Positions 34,449 to 43,708 are shown, counted from the first letter of the stretch. The stretch is DNA of 64,000 bases from Shewanella insulae (GCF_009831655.1 NZ_WRPA01000006.1:124001-188000); one strand, 5' to 3'. The notes: a model not told the origin generated them from the sequence alone. Program-made: numbers and translations.

Positions 34449-35669
34449 ATGATGACCGCTTGGTTAACAACAGGGATCTTATTTACGTTCGCGGCCATTG
34501 CCTTCGTGCTGTACCGTTGGGGCAATGTGAAGTGTATCGGTGTGACGCCAGTGCGCACCTTTACCTTTATCGCCATTTTGTTTACCTCGGGTCTGGATGT
34601 GGGACTGATCATGTTTCCCCTGACCGAGTTTGGGGGATATGCCGATCTCACGGCCAGTCCTGAGTATGGTTTCAGTAATCCGCTGGCTATCGAATTTGGC
34701 TTCTGGGCCTTCTTGATTTGGGCGTTCTACTTCCTGACCTGTTTCTACTTCTGTGTGATCGAACCTAGGGTGAAGTTTTTCGAGATCCCGCTGGTGAAGT
34801 TTATCAATAACCTGGTGATCATCGGCACCTGTGCCTTTACCGCCTATCTGCTATTGACCAACTTGCCCTGGTATCTGCCGGAGATCGGCGACGGTGAATC
34901 TGTGGTCGGCACCTTCTATCTGATTGTCTTCGTGGTGATCGCCGCCGCCGTCTATTCGAGCACCAGCATTCGCTATGTACGCACCCTGAGCCTGGCCAGC
35001 ACCTGGCTGTTTATCGGCTTGATCGCCCTGATGTGGGCCGGTGCCTTCCTTAGCCCTGGGTCTGGTGTGGGTGAGTTTGTGACCACCTTTGCCTTGCTGG
35101 GCGACTACTTCGGTAACCTGCACCACTTCGTACTGCCGCTAAACGATTACCATGAATTCTATCTGTTCTGGTGGTTTGCCTGGAGCATCATGATAGGTCA
35201 GTTCACCTCGCGTTTCGTCGGTGGTATGAAGACCTATCAGGTGCTGATCGCCATGATGGTGTTCCCGTCAATTCCCATCGCCATCTGGTTTAGCGTGCTC
35301 TATTACTACAGCGTCAACGAGATCGCCACCGCAGGCTTCTATAACATCGCCATGGTCACCGTAGGTATCACCTTCGTGGTCAACTCTTTGGATTCATTGA
35401 CTCGTCTATATACCGACAACCTTAACCTCACTGTGCAGCGCTTCGGCAAGGCCAAGTATGTGGTGGGCAATATTGTGTTGATGTCTGCGCTTACCCTGCT
35501 GTTCAGTCTAGATTTCTTGCAGATCCAGTGGGTGGGCGCTCTGGCGATTGCGCTGATTTTGGCCTGCTTCGGTTACATCATGGCGACCAAGTACCAGAAG
35601 GTGGCGGCGATCGAACGCTCGCCAAAAGAAAATCAAATCGATTTCAGCAAAATCGAATTAGCTAACTAG
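34449..35669 (+). CDS. Short BCCT-like transporter, probable choline/betaine uptake
   Basis: 406 residues with about ten to twelve membrane helices. It is divergent and ~100 residues shorter than classical BCCT transporters. The characteristic aromatic stretch is recognisable: YLFWWFAWSIMIGQFTSRFVGGMKTYQVL corresponds to the BCCT WWxxW...GxFIARxSxGR region, where Trp residues bind the quaternary ammonium group. Placement 250 bp after betA and before a porin gene supports choline import. Ribosome site AGGGA; either of two adjacent ATG codons may start. The transport assignment is from motif and context; substrate is inferred. Confidence 0.75.
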   Translation: MMTAWLTTGILFTFAAIAFVLYRWGNVKCIGVTPVRTFTFIAILFTSGLDVGLIMFPLTEFGGYADLTASPEYGFSNPLAIEFGFWAFLIWAFYFLTCFYFCVIEPRVKFFEIPLVKFINNLVIIGTCAFTAYLLLTNLPWYLPEIGDGESVVGTFYLIVFVVIAAAVYSSTSIRYVRTLSLASTWLFIGLIALMWAGAFLSPGSGVGEFVTTFALLGDYFGNLHHFVLPLNDYHEFYLFWWFAWSIMIGQFTSRFVGGMKTYQVLIAMMVFPSIPIAIWFSVLYYYSVNEIATAGFYNIAMVTVGITFVVNSLDSLTRLYTDNLNLTVQRFGKAKYVVGNIVLMSALTLLFSLDFLQIQWVGALAIALILACFGYIMATKYQKVAAIERSPKENQIDFSKIELAN

Positions 35670-35719
35670 TCTCAATTTCTAATATCAATAATTAAAGTAA
35701 TAAAATCAAAGGGAAAATA

Positions 35720-36424
35720 ATGAAACAATCTATCAAGCAATTGGCGCTTTGCGGTCTACTCGTTTTACCTGCTAGTGCAGTGGCCGGGCTGAGCTCGACC
35801 GTTAACCTGACCTCAGATTACACTTTCAACGGTGTGAGCCAGACCGATAATGGCCCGGCGCTACAGGCAAGTTTAGATTATGGTGTCGATTCTGGTTGGT
35901 ATGTAGGGACTTGGGCGTCAAATGTCGATTTCGGTGCAGGCGATGATACCTGGCTGGAATGGGATTTCTACGCGGGTAAGTATATGGCGCTTACCGAAAG
36001 GGTTTCACTGGATGCGGGTATCGCCTATTACACTTATCATGGTGATTCATTTTCAGATGACTATAAATACCCTGAAGCCTACGCTAAGTTTGGCTACACT
36101 TCATCGGTTGGTCAGAGTGAACTGAACTTCTGGTATTCTTGGGACTATTTTGGAGTGGATGCTGGCCACTACATTATGATGGCGGCGCACACCTTTACGC
36201 TGGCCGAGGGCCATGACATTCGTATTAGCTTCGATCGCTCAACCTCGCAAGATGAAGACAAATGGTCTTGGAACGGTGATGATGCCTATAACCATTATCG
36301 TGTAGAGTATATGACCAGTTGGAAAGGATTTGACTTTAACCTTGCCGCGGAAGACACAAGCATGGACACAGATATCAGTGATACACGTGCCGTGCTGTCG
36401 GTATCGCGTACCTTTGCTTTCTAG
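35720..36424 (+). CDS. TorF-like putative outer-membrane porin
   Basis: 234 residues with signal peptide MKQSIKQLALCGLLVLPASAVAG, then LSSTVNLTSDYTFNGVSQTDNGPALQASLDYG, the hallmark start of the TorF/TIGR02001 family of putative porins. It has alternating strands such as GWYVGTWASNVDFG and YPEAYAKFGYTSSVGQSELNFWYSWDYFG, and a C-terminal AVLSVSRTFAF. It lies 50 nt after the BCCT-like gene, likely in the same transcript, and could admit choline or betaine across the outer membrane (inference). Ribosome site AAAGGGA. Confidence 0.83.
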   Translation: MKQSIKQLALCGLLVLPASAVAGLSSTVNLTSDYTFNGVSQTDNGPALQASLDYGVDSGWYVGTWASNVDFGAGDDTWLEWDFYAGKYMALTERVSLDAGIAYYTYHGDSFSDDYKYPEAYAKFGYTSSVGQSELNFWYSWDYFGVDAGHYIMMAAHTFTLAEGHDIRISFDRSTSQDEDKWSWNGDDAYNHYRVEYMTSWKGFDFNLAAEDTSMDTDISDTRAVLSVSRTFAF

Positions 36425-36439
36425 GAGAAGCCCTAGGAA

Positions 36440-36462
36440 AACGCCTTATGCGAGGAGGCGTT
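36440..36462 (+). terminator. Possible terminator hairpin after TorF-like gene
   Basis: AACGCCT, 9-nt loop, AGGCGTT, but no T tract follows. Weak as an intrinsic terminator. Confidence 0.35.
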
Positions 36463-36580
36463 AAGCTGAGTTAGTCGTCTAAAAGCAGAGCAAGTGATAA
36501 GCTTGTTTTGCTTTTTTTTTATTTCAGGCATGAGTCTGGAAATTATTTCTGGTATGGTGCGGCTGAAACGAGAGGAGATT

Positions 36581-37057
36581 ATGGAAAAGTACGAACAACT
36601 ACTGATTTCGCTGCGCCGCGTGATCCGCGCCATCGATATACATTCTCGGCAGCTCAACAAGCAATCTGGCCTCACCGGGCCACAGCTGATGGTGATGCAG
36701 ACGATTGCCGCCTACGACCGCCCGCTGGCCAAGGAGATCGCCCAGGAAGTGGCGCTTAGCCCGGCCACGGTTGCCACCATTATCGATCGCCTCGAGGCGC
36801 GAGATCTTGTGGTGAGGACCCGTAGTGAGTCAGACAAGCGCAAGTGGCACCTGTCTCTCAGCGAGGCCGGTATAGATATATTAAAGGCCGCACCGAAACC
36901 GCTACAGGACCACTTTATCAAGCGTTATCAAAACCTTGAAGATTGGGAGCAGAGCCAGTTGCTTTTTGCTGTCGAGCGAATTGCTTCCATGATGGATGCC
37001 CAAGAGTTAGATGCGGCTCCTGTGCTCCTGGTGGGGCAGATTCAGGCGGAAGAGTAA
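36581..37057 (+). CDS. MarR family transcriptional regulator
   Basis: 158 residues from ATG 36581, which follows GAGGAG; longer frames upstream start in AT-rich DNA without a ribosome site. Winged helix: QLNKQSGLTGPQLMVMQTIAAYDRPLAKEIAQEVALSPATVATIIDRLEARDLVVRTRSESDKRKWHLSLSEAG, with recognition helix SPATVATIIDRL and wing RSESDKRKWHLSLS. Binds a palindrome as a dimer. The ligand is unknown. The patatin gene follows 3 nt later, so the two are probably one unit, and the TorF-like/bet genes upstream may be targets. Confidence 0.88.
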   Translation: MEKYEQLLISLRRVIRAIDIHSRQLNKQSGLTGPQLMVMQTIAAYDRPLAKEIAQEVALSPATVATIIDRLEARDLVVRTRSESDKRKWHLSLSEAGIDILKAAPKPLQDHFIKRYQNLEDWEQSQLLFAVERIASMMDAQELDAAPVLLVGQIQAEE

Positions 37058-37060
37058 TAC

Positions 37061-38008
37061 TTGAACGGCGCCTCAATGCCTGGTTCGATATCGAGACTGT
37101 CTGATGCGAATACTCGCCGAGAAAAGGTGAGCGCGGCAGAGGTTAAGATCGATGAGTGCGCCTTGGTGCTCGAAGGCGGTGGCCTGCGCGCCATCTATAC
37201 CGCAGGCGTACTCGATGCCTTCTTAGGCGCGGGGCTCCATTTCCAGTATCTGGTGGGGGTGTCGGCCGGCGCCATCTATCCAGCCTCTTATCTGTCGCGT
37301 CAGGTGGGGCGTAACCTCACCATTCAACAGAACTTCCTTGCCGATAAGCGCTACATGGGGCTCAAGCATCTGCTGCGCACCGGCAATTATGTGAATACTG
37401 ACTTTACCTACCGCCGCATGGCCCACGAGCTTGTGCCTTATGATTTCGATACCTTCGCCAGCAGCGAGGCGGAGTTTAAGGTGGGGGCCTTTAACTGCCT
37501 TACCGGCGAGACAGACTTCTTTGGCATGGCGGACTTTGCCGATCATGACACCTTTCTCGAGGTGCTGATCGCCTCCAGCAGCCTGCCGTTTATCTCTAAA
37601 CCTACTTATATCGGCGGCACGCCCTATCTAGATGGTGGCATAGGGGCGCCGATCCCGCTGGCACAGGCCCGCGAAGATGGCTTTAAGCGCCAGGTGGTGA
37701 TCCTCACTCAGGAGCATGACTATAGGAAATCGGCCTTCAAGGCCAAATGGCTGGCCAAGCGCCTCTATCGCCGCTATCCCAAGGTGGCCAGCGCCTTGCT
37801 TGCCCGCCACCGAGTTTATAATCAGGCACTGGATGACTTGGCCAAGGCCCAGGCCGATGGCAGTGCCTTGGTGCTGCAGCCCGCCACGCCGCTGGGGCTG
37901 TCGCGTCTGGAGCGGGACGTGAGTAAGGTCGAGGCCGTCTACCGCCGCGGCCTTAGAGAGGGTGAAGCCTTTATCCCACGCCTCTTGACCTTTATCGCTA
38001 ACAGCTAG
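37061..38008 (+). CDS. Patatin-like phospholipase family protein (YjjU-like)
   Basis: 315 residues from TTG 37061, with GGAAGAG upstream; ATG 37076 is the alternative. Motifs: oxyanion loop LVLEGGGLRAIYTAGVLDAFL, nucleophile GVSAGAIYPASY (GxSxG) and the catalytic Asp in YLDGGIGAPIPL (DGG). This Ser-Asp dyad is that of bacterial patatins, which hydrolyse acyl esters of phospholipids. No signal peptide. The C-terminal third is the basic region of the YjjU group. It is nearly contiguous with the MarR gene. Confidence 0.88.
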   Translation: MNGASMPGSISRLSDANTRREKVSAAEVKIDECALVLEGGGLRAIYTAGVLDAFLGAGLHFQYLVGVSAGAIYPASYLSRQVGRNLTIQQNFLADKRYMGLKHLLRTGNYVNTDFTYRRMAHELVPYDFDTFASSEAEFKVGAFNCLTGETDFFGMADFADHDTFLEVLIASSSLPFISKPTYIGGTPYLDGGIGAPIPLAQAREDGFKRQVVILTQEHDYRKSAFKAKWLAKRLYRRYPKVASALLARHRVYNQALDDLAKAQADGSALVLQPATPLGLSRLERDVSKVEAVYRRGLREGEAFIPRLLTFIANS

Positions 38009-38221
38009 TCCGATATTGCCTGCCATGTAGGCGAAATCTTTCCTGCAAGCGGGGCACTCTGTTAATACTGCCGCAATCGCTCCCTTAACCTAGGTATTAA
38101 TCTGCGCTGGTGCTTTAGTCGCATTGGCACCGATTTAGGTTGATCTTTGTTCAGTTTCCAAGCACCTTTAGAGGCTGTTTTATCAAAGTATCAATTGAAT
38201 CATGATGTTAAAGGAGTTCCC

Positions 38222-38605
38222 ATGGATAAGGCCAAGTATGAAAAAGGGTTAGGCGTCAGACGCGAGGTGATGGGCGATCAGTTTGTCGACAGGGCGCTGT
38301 CGTCCGCCAGCGACTTTACCCAGCCACTCCAGGAGCTGGTGACCCGCAACGCCTGGGGTGAGGTGTGGGCCAGAGAAGGGCTCGACAGGCGCACCCGCAG
38401 CCTGATCACCATAGCCACCCTGGCCGCCCTCAAGGCCTCCACCGAACTCAAGGGCCATGTGAGCGGCGCGCTACGTAACGGCTGCACCGTCGAGGAGATC
38501 CAGGAGGTGTTGCTGCACTCCACCGTCTACTGCGGCATGCCGGCGGGTGTCGAGGCGTTTCGCGCCGCAAATGAGGTGATTGCCGAATGGCAAGATGGGA
38601 AATGA
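38222..38605 (+). CDS. Carboxymuconolactone decarboxylase family protein
   Basis: 127 residues from ATG 38222 with a perfect AAAGGAG; the longer frame from 38147 has none. The sequence REVMGDQFVDRAL...WAREGLDRRTRSLITIATLAAL...ELKGHVSGALRNGCTVEEIQEVLLHSTVYCGMPAGVEAFRAA is that of PcaC-type decarboxylases, with the His in KGHVSGAL and the CGMPAG turn. Whether it acts on gamma-carboxymuconolactone is doubtful because no aromatic-degradation genes are nearby; other members are peroxidase-like or of unknown role. Confidence 0.85.
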   Translation: MDKAKYEKGLGVRREVMGDQFVDRALSSASDFTQPLQELVTRNAWGEVWAREGLDRRTRSLITIATLAALKASTELKGHVSGALRNGCTVEEIQEVLLHSTVYCGMPAGVEAFRAANEVIAEWQDGK

Positions 38606-38755
38606 GGTTTGGCCCCAAGGGAGGGCAGAGTGACTGCCTGCAAGCTTCCTTATTTGGGGACATAGATATGCTCTATCACAGCCCCTACAGCCTGCGGTGG
38701 ACGGCTTACTCTCTGAGTAATTGAATACTTGCTTTAGGGCAAGAGGAGATAGGTT

Positions 38756-39193
38756 ATGAATGATGAGAGGACTAATCAAAACAAGTTGGAAGTTGAGTTC
38801 AATGGTAGCTGTCTCTGTGGTGGCGTGACCTTTACCTTAGCGGGGCGTTTCGATGCATTTTATTTGTGTCACTGTAGTCGCTGTCAGAAGGGCACTGGCT
38901 CACTCCATGGCGCCAACCTGTTTTCCAATAATTTGGTACTCAACTGGCGACGTGGTGAGGCGTTGCTGCAAACCTATCAAATGCCGAGCAGTCGTCATAG
39001 ACGCTGTTTCTGCAAGGTGTGTGGCTCGCCAATGCCTTATCGGCTGGAGGCGTTAAATCTTGTCGTGGTGCCTGCAGGTTGTCTGGATGTCGAGGTGCCC
39101 ATTGCGCCGACGGCAAGGTTGTTTATGGCAGAGCGGGCGAATTGGGCAGAGAAACTCCAATCTGTGCCAGGTTTCGAGCGCCTACCGGAATAG
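38756..39193 (+). CDS. GFA (glutathione-dependent formaldehyde-activating/CENP-V) family protein
   Basis: 145 residues. Zinc-binding cysteines in GSCLCGGVTFTL and CHCSRCQKGTGSLHGANLF, then CFCKVCGSPMPY, match the GFA fold (beta-tent with two zinc sites). Members include Gfa of Paracoccus, though many have no proven glutathione role. Start ATG 38756 follows GAGGAGA. It stands alone between a spacer and a convergent gene. Confidence 0.88.
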   Translation: MNDERTNQNKLEVEFNGSCLCGGVTFTLAGRFDAFYLCHCSRCQKGTGSLHGANLFSNNLVLNWRRGEALLQTYQMPSSRHRRCFCKVCGSPMPYRLEALNLVVVPAGCLDVEVPIAPTARLFMAERANWAEKLQSVPGFERLPE

Positions 39194-39223
39194 CATTTTT
39201 GCGTAATAAATTTTAGCGTTTAA

Positions 39224-39249
39224 CATCCCCCGATGCTGGTCAGGGGATG
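39224..39249. terminator. Convergent-gene hairpin
   Basis: CATCCCC, 12-nt loop, GGGGATG, in the gap between two converging genes. The flanking T/A tracts are weak. Confidence 0.35.
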
Positions 39250-39279
39250 AGAGGAAAACGATGATCGAACCAGTAAGGC

Positions 39280-40488
39280 TTATTCCTTTGGTGCGCTCTC
39301 CCTAGGTTTTTCGTCATTGGCCTCAGTTACTATTTCTGCTGAGATGGCTGGAGTCGTTAGGCGGGTAACAAGCTCGGCGCGCAGCGACTCCAGTTTGTTA
39401 GCAGTAGCCTGGTAACTCTCGAATGATGGAATACCAGAACAGAGGATAAATTTACCCATTGGGTTATAGCCGTACTCTTTTAGGGTCGATAGTGAGAAGT
39501 TATCAGGACACGGTTTAATGTTTGCCTTGCCAGTTAAGATATCTGCGTAGCGGTTAGCGGTATCCTGTTGTTGCAACAGTGGCATAAGCATCGCCTCGGC
39601 GATCTTAGCTGTGATGCTGGCGTCTTCACCTGCCTCAAATGATTGATTCACTTTAGTTAGGAAGTGCCACTCACCACGTTTAACCCGCTTTAGTGACAAC
39701 ACTTCTTCTGAGGTGGACTGCAGCCAGAGGCTAGGTATTTGAGTATCCTCATCCTCTGTTCGCTTTTGACTGACGAGCAGTTCGCCCAGCTTCATGTTTT
39801 GCTTGAGCGCGTCTATGGCTAGGAATTTATTGCTTAGCATGTTGATTCGCTCGGCGGCTTGCTGCCAGAACTGCATATCTGTATCTATGGCGGTTATGAG
39901 GGAGGCTGGATCCGTTCCATTGAAATAAGCATTAACAAGGTACAATTGCCTTGCAGCAGCAAGATGTTTAAAAGACACCATGCTGCGATAGGGATTAAAG
40001 TGGGTATCATCTTGCCAATGACTGAGGGAGAGCAGGGTGCGGTAGCGCTCAATTAGCCAGGCATAGTCATCGAGTGTGGCCCTTAGGTGTTCGGGTTCGG
40101 CCAATAGGGCTGTGCACTCAGCGAAATAGCCTTTTTGTTTGAGGCAGTTGGAAATAGCCCATTCGGGAAACTCGAATTTTTCGTCGACAGTCTGTGTTGG
40201 CCTTTCTAAAACTCCAAGTTGTTTGAGCGCTTGATAGCGTTTAAGCCCGACCGCCATCGGGTCATTATCTTTCGGCGCATCGAAACCCATGGCATAAAGA
40301 TAGGGATTGTTTTCAAGATGCTGACTCAAGGCGACCTCTTCGGCGTTTACTTGCTCAAGATAGGCGCTCGCCTGCGCTGAAGGCGCGCTATCTTGTAGAT
40401 TGATCAGCAGCAAGATGAGATAGCCGCCGACGGGAATTAGCAGCAGAGTAAATAAAATCCATTTCAGAGCACGAAAAAAGTGTCGCAT
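39280..40488 (-). CDS. Hypothetical membrane-anchored protein
   Basis: 402 residues from ATG 40488, which follows AAGGAAC; the longer frame to 40521 is not needed. One N-terminal membrane helix (ALKWILFTLLLIPVGGYLILLLINL) is followed by a large soluble, mainly helical domain, probably periplasmic. It has several Cys (SNCLKQKGYFAECTALL, KPCPDNF, FILCSGIP) that could form disulfides. I do not recognise a family. It stands alone, convergent with the GFA gene. Confidence 0.75.
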   Translation of the reverse strand: MRHFFRALKWILFTLLLIPVGGYLILLLINLQDSAPSAQASAYLEQVNAEEVALSQHLENNPYLYAMGFDAPKDNDPMAVGLKRYQALKQLGVLERPTQTVDEKFEFPEWAISNCLKQKGYFAECTALLAEPEHLRATLDDYAWLIERYRTLLSLSHWQDDTHFNPYRSMVSFKHLAAARQLYLVNAYFNGTDPASLITAIDTDMQFWQQAAERINMLSNKFLAIDALKQNMKLGELLVSQKRTEDEDTQIPSLWLQSTSEEVLSLKRVKRGEWHFLTKVNQSFEAGEDASITAKIAEAMLMPLLQQQDTANRYADILTGKANIKPCPDNFSLSTLKEYGYNPMGKFILCSGIPSFESYQATANKLESLRAELVTRLTTPAISAEIVTEANDEKPRESAPKE

Positions 40489-40623
40489 TTCAGTTCCTTG
40501 AGGTATTCGATGTCGTATCAACTGGGAGGGCTCAGTCTATCAGAGTCATATTTTTTTGCGCAAATAGCTATGCAATTAGCAGGAAAAAAGCAGGGCAGTG
40601 GCGACGACTTATCCTAGCGGACA

Positions 40624-40658
40624 CAAATAAAAAGCGCGGCCTGAATGTTGCCGCGCTT
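40624..40658 (-). terminator. Terminator after recN
   Basis: On the minus strand: AAGCGCGGC, 9-nt loop, GCCGCGCTT, then a T-rich tail. The hairpin is 33 nt beyond the recN stop. Confidence 0.85.
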
Positions 40659-40690
40659 GCTAATTTACTGAATGTCTGGGCTTATCAGCC

Positions 40691-42352
40691 TTAGCCCTGC
40701 AGTAACTCCTTGGCGTTGGCCAGGGTGTTGTTGGTGATCACGTCGCCACCGAGCAGGCGTGCCAGCTCCTCAATACGTTGTCCCTTATCCAGCGGCACCA
40801 TGGAGGTCTCGGTTTGCCCAGACTTGCTCTGCTTGTTGACGAACATATGCTGATGACCGTTGCCGGCAACCTGAGGCAGGTGAGTTACACAGAGTACCTG
40901 GGTCGACTCGCCTAGGGCGCGCAGCATCTTACCCACCACGGCGGCGGTCGGACCTGAGATCCCCACGTCGACCTCGTCGAAGATGAGTGTCGGGGTGGCG
41001 ACCTTCTTGGCGGTGATCACCTGGATGCCTAGCCCGATACGCGACAGCTCGCCGCCCGAGGCCACCTTGGCGATGGGCTGTAGCGGTTGACCCGGGTTGG
41101 TGGTCACCTGAAACTCCACCGTATCGCAGCCGTTTGGCGACATCATCTCGGGATTAAACTGCACGTCGATGATAAACTTGCCCTTGGGCATGCTGAGCTC
41201 ATGGATAGAGCGGGTAACCTGCTTGTCCAGCTCCTTGGCGTAACGTTGGCGGCTCTGGCTGAGCTTTTGTGCATGGGCGATAAAACTCTCGCGGCAGCTC
41301 TCGAGCTGCAGGGCGATCTCATCGAGCTTCTCCTCATCCGAGTCCAGCTCGCTCAGCTCCTGGCTCAGTGCCTGATGGTGCTGATAGAGATCTTTGGCGT
41401 TCACATGGTGCTTACGTGCCAGCATCATGATCTTCGACAGGCGTTGCTCCAGGGCGGCAAAATGATCCGGGTCCAGCTCCAGTTTATCTAAGTAACGTTG
41501 CAGCTCGCTGCTGCTCTCCTGTACCTGGATCAGGGCATCGTTAAGCATGTTGCCCACCCCTTTAAGCTCAGGATCGTAACCTTCGAGCTCCTGGGCCTGA
41601 TCTAGGCTCATGTTGAGTAGCGATTCTATGGCGCCCTCTTCGCTGTCTTGCAGCAGGTAGAGGGTGCGCTGGCAGGCCTGGATCAGTGCCGTACCATTGG
41701 CCAGCTTTTTATGTTCGGCCTCTATCTCTTCGAACTCTCCTTCGCCCAGGGCGAATTCGTCTAGTTCTTCGACCTGATATTGCAGCAGCTGCTTACGGGC
41801 GATGCGCTCATGCTGCGACTGCTGAAGCTGACTCAACTCCTTTTGGATCAGCTTGAAGCGCTGGTAGCTGGCGCTACAGGCATCGAGCAGCATCTTGTGG
41901 TTGGCATAGCTGTCGAGCAGGGTAAGTTGATGCTCACTCTTTAACATGGCGTGGTGGGCGTGTTGGCCGTGAATGCCGATAAGCAGCTGGCCCAGGGCGC
42001 GCATCTGGCTTAGTGGAACCGGGTTGCCGTTGATGTAGGCCCGCGAGCGACCATCGCTGCCTATGGTGCGGCGCAGGATACATTCCTCATCTAGCTCAAG
42101 GTCATTGTCTTCTAACCAACGTTTGGCCAGCGGGATATCGTTGAGGGCGAAGCGGGCACTGACTTCGGCCTTGCTGGCGCCGGGCCTGACGGTGTTGGCA
42201 TCGGCACGATTACCCAGGCACAGGCCCAGGGCATCGATGGCAATCGATTTCCCTGCGCCGGTTTCGCCTGTGATGCTGGTCATCCCAGACTTAAAGTCGA
42301 GTTCTAAAAAGCGGACAATGGCAAAGTTATTGATGCTGAGCTGACAAAGCAT
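40691..42352 (-). CDS. recN: DNA repair protein RecN
   Basis: 553 residues, full length. An SMC-like ATPase: Walker A TGETGAGKSIAIDALGL at residues ~28-44, long coiled coils in the middle (e.g. LSQLQQSQHERIARKQLLQYQVEELDEF), ABC signature VASGGELSRIGLGIQ and Walker B TLIFDEVDVGISGPTAAVVG near the C terminus. It holds broken DNA ends together in recombinational repair. Two LexA boxes precede it, so strong SOS induction is expected. Confidence 0.97.
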   Translation of the reverse strand: MLCQLSINNFAIVRFLELDFKSGMTSITGETGAGKSIAIDALGLCLGNRADANTVRPGASKAEVSARFALNDIPLAKRWLEDNDLELDEECILRRTIGSDGRSRAYINGNPVPLSQMRALGQLLIGIHGQHAHHAMLKSEHQLTLLDSYANHKMLLDACSASYQRFKLIQKELSQLQQSQHERIARKQLLQYQVEELDEFALGEGEFEEIEAEHKKLANGTALIQACQRTLYLLQDSEEGAIESLLNMSLDQAQELEGYDPELKGVGNMLNDALIQVQESSSELQRYLDKLELDPDHFAALEQRLSKIMMLARKHHVNAKDLYQHHQALSQELSELDSDEEKLDEIALQLESCRESFIAHAQKLSQSRQRYAKELDKQVTRSIHELSMPKGKFIIDVQFNPEMMSPNGCDTVEFQVTTNPGQPLQPIAKVASGGELSRIGLGIQVITAKKVATPTLIFDEVDVGISGPTAAVVGKMLRALGESTQVLCVTHLPQVAGNGHQHMFVNKQSKSGQTETSMVPLDKGQRIEELARLLGGDVITNNTLANAKELLQG

Positions 42353-42374
42353 GATGACATCCTTTTACAAAGTA

Positions 42375-42412
42375 CTGTATTAATGCACAGTATATACTGA
42401 ATTTTTATACAG
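42375..42412 (-). promoter_or_regulatory. Two LexA (SOS) boxes upstream of recN
   Basis: CTGTATTAATGCACAG (42375-42390) and CTGAATTTTTATACAG (42397-42412): both fit CTG-N10-CAG, 22 bp apart start to start, i.e. on the same helix face. The first lies 22 nt before the recN start. Confidence 0.9.
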
Positions 42413-42437
42413 TAAATACCTGTGTGCTTTTTATCCG

Positions 42438-43406
42438 TTAAAACAAGCTTGCGGTGCCCGAGCCGAGCCAATGGTGCAGGAGCGGAATAGTGGCAAAGCT
42501 GATCACTATCCCCAGGCTAATGGTCTGGGCGCTACTGGTGGCGCCAACGTTGAACCTGTGGGCCAGAAGGTAGACGCTGGCGGCGGTAGGCAGGGCGGCC
42601 AGAATCACCCCCATCTGCAGCAGTTGTCCACTTATCCCTAAGGCGCCAAGCAGCAGGTAGGCCAGCAGCGGCTGTAGTAGCAACTTACTCAGATTGAGCA
42701 TGGCCAGCTCGGCAAGGCGAGACTGTATGCCGGCGGCGTTTCTGCCTTCCTGATTGGCCTTGCACAGAACCATGCCGATGGCGAACAAGGCGCAGGGGCT
42801 TGAGGTCATGCCAAACTGCCTGATGATCTCGGCGACGGGGCGGTACAGCGCTATATGAGATGCCGATATCGCCACCCCGGCCAGACTACCCAATATGATG
42901 GGGTTTTGAATGAGTGCAAAAAACACCGTCTTGAGAGCGCTGTCGGTCTGGCCCTGAAACAGGGCAAGCTGGGCCAGTACTATGGCAAACACGGTAACCG
43001 ATAAAAGGCTGGCCAAGGCGGCAGCGGCTAGCGCCAACTGGTCGCCGGGAAATAGCATCATCATCAGCGGGATGCCGATGAAGGAGGTGTTACCAAAGGT
43101 GGTGTTGAGGGCACGTATGGCCGCGAGGGGCTTATCCTTGGGCTGTAATCCGAGTGAGAGCAGGCCTGTCAGCAGGTAGACAAGGGTCATGGCCAGGCTG
43201 TAGCCGCCGATAAACCCCCAGTTGGCGATCTCCTCGATTGGAGTCTCTGCCAGCACTATCATCATGATCGCCGGAAAGGCGATGTAATAGACATACTGAT
43301 TGAGGACGTTGTCGCTGCCCTCGGGCAGTAGCCGTGCTTTTTGTACGATAAAGCCGGTGACCATGATGCCAAACACGACAAAGAGTGGCGAGAGAGTGGT
43401 TAACAT
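42438..43406 (-). CDS. AEC family transporter (auxin efflux carrier type)
   Basis: 322 residues with about ten hydrophobic helices and a central polar loop. The first helix reads LSPLFVVFGIMVTGFIVQK, then NQYVYYIAFPAIMMIVLAETP, NTTFGNTSFIGIPLMMMLFPG and the second-half repeat GLQMGVILAALPTAASVYLLA. This inverted-repeat design is that of AEC carriers, which move organic acids such as malate or malonate in bacteria. Substrate unknown. It ends close to the recN promoter, so recN and this gene are on the same strand but probably separate. Confidence 0.9.
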   Translation of the reverse strand: MLTTLSPLFVVFGIMVTGFIVQKARLLPEGSDNVLNQYVYYIAFPAIMMIVLAETPIEEIANWGFIGGYSLAMTLVYLLTGLLSLGLQPKDKPLAAIRALNTTFGNTSFIGIPLMMMLFPGDQLALAAAALASLLSVTVFAIVLAQLALFQGQTDSALKTVFFALIQNPIILGSLAGVAISASHIALYRPVAEIIRQFGMTSSPCALFAIGMVLCKANQEGRNAAGIQSRLAELAMLNLSKLLLQPLLAYLLLGALGISGQLLQMGVILAALPTAASVYLLAHRFNVGATSSAQTISLGIVISFATIPLLHHWLGSGTASLF

Positions 43407-43510
43407 AGGGGGACGACATCCTTGGCTCGAATCTGAGTGCGCTTTAACCTTATAGGCTGAATGCCCATTAGGTTACCACTTAGCTCGCCGCGTCCCTATA
43501 ACGCTAAAGT

Positions 43511-43705
43511 CTAATGCTTGGGGCCGGCTCGTCGATGGAGCGGCTTAGGTGGTGGTAAGACGCCCAGCTCCTGATAGAAATGGATCTGGCGCCTTAGCTC
43601 AAATAGAGAGCCGACGCGTCGCTGCTCCCCTATGGTGAGGCACCAGGTATTGGTTAACCCATCTGGGTTGGTGAGCACAAATCCCTGATAGATAAGTTTG
43701 CGCAT
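43511..43705 (-). CDS. Small hypothetical protein, 64 residues
   Basis: The start codon lies 3 nt after the stop of the YjaG-like gene on the same strand, suggesting translational coupling. The sequence MRKLIYQGFVLTNPDGLTNTWCLTIGEQRRVGSLFELRRQIHFYQELGVLPPPKP is compact and non-repetitive, ending in a Pro-rich basic tail. No family recognised. Confidence 0.5.
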   Translation of the reverse strand: MRKLIYQGFVLTNPDGLTNTWCLTIGEQRRVGSLFELRRQIHFYQELGVLPPPKPLHRRAGPKH

Positions 43706-43708
43706 TGG

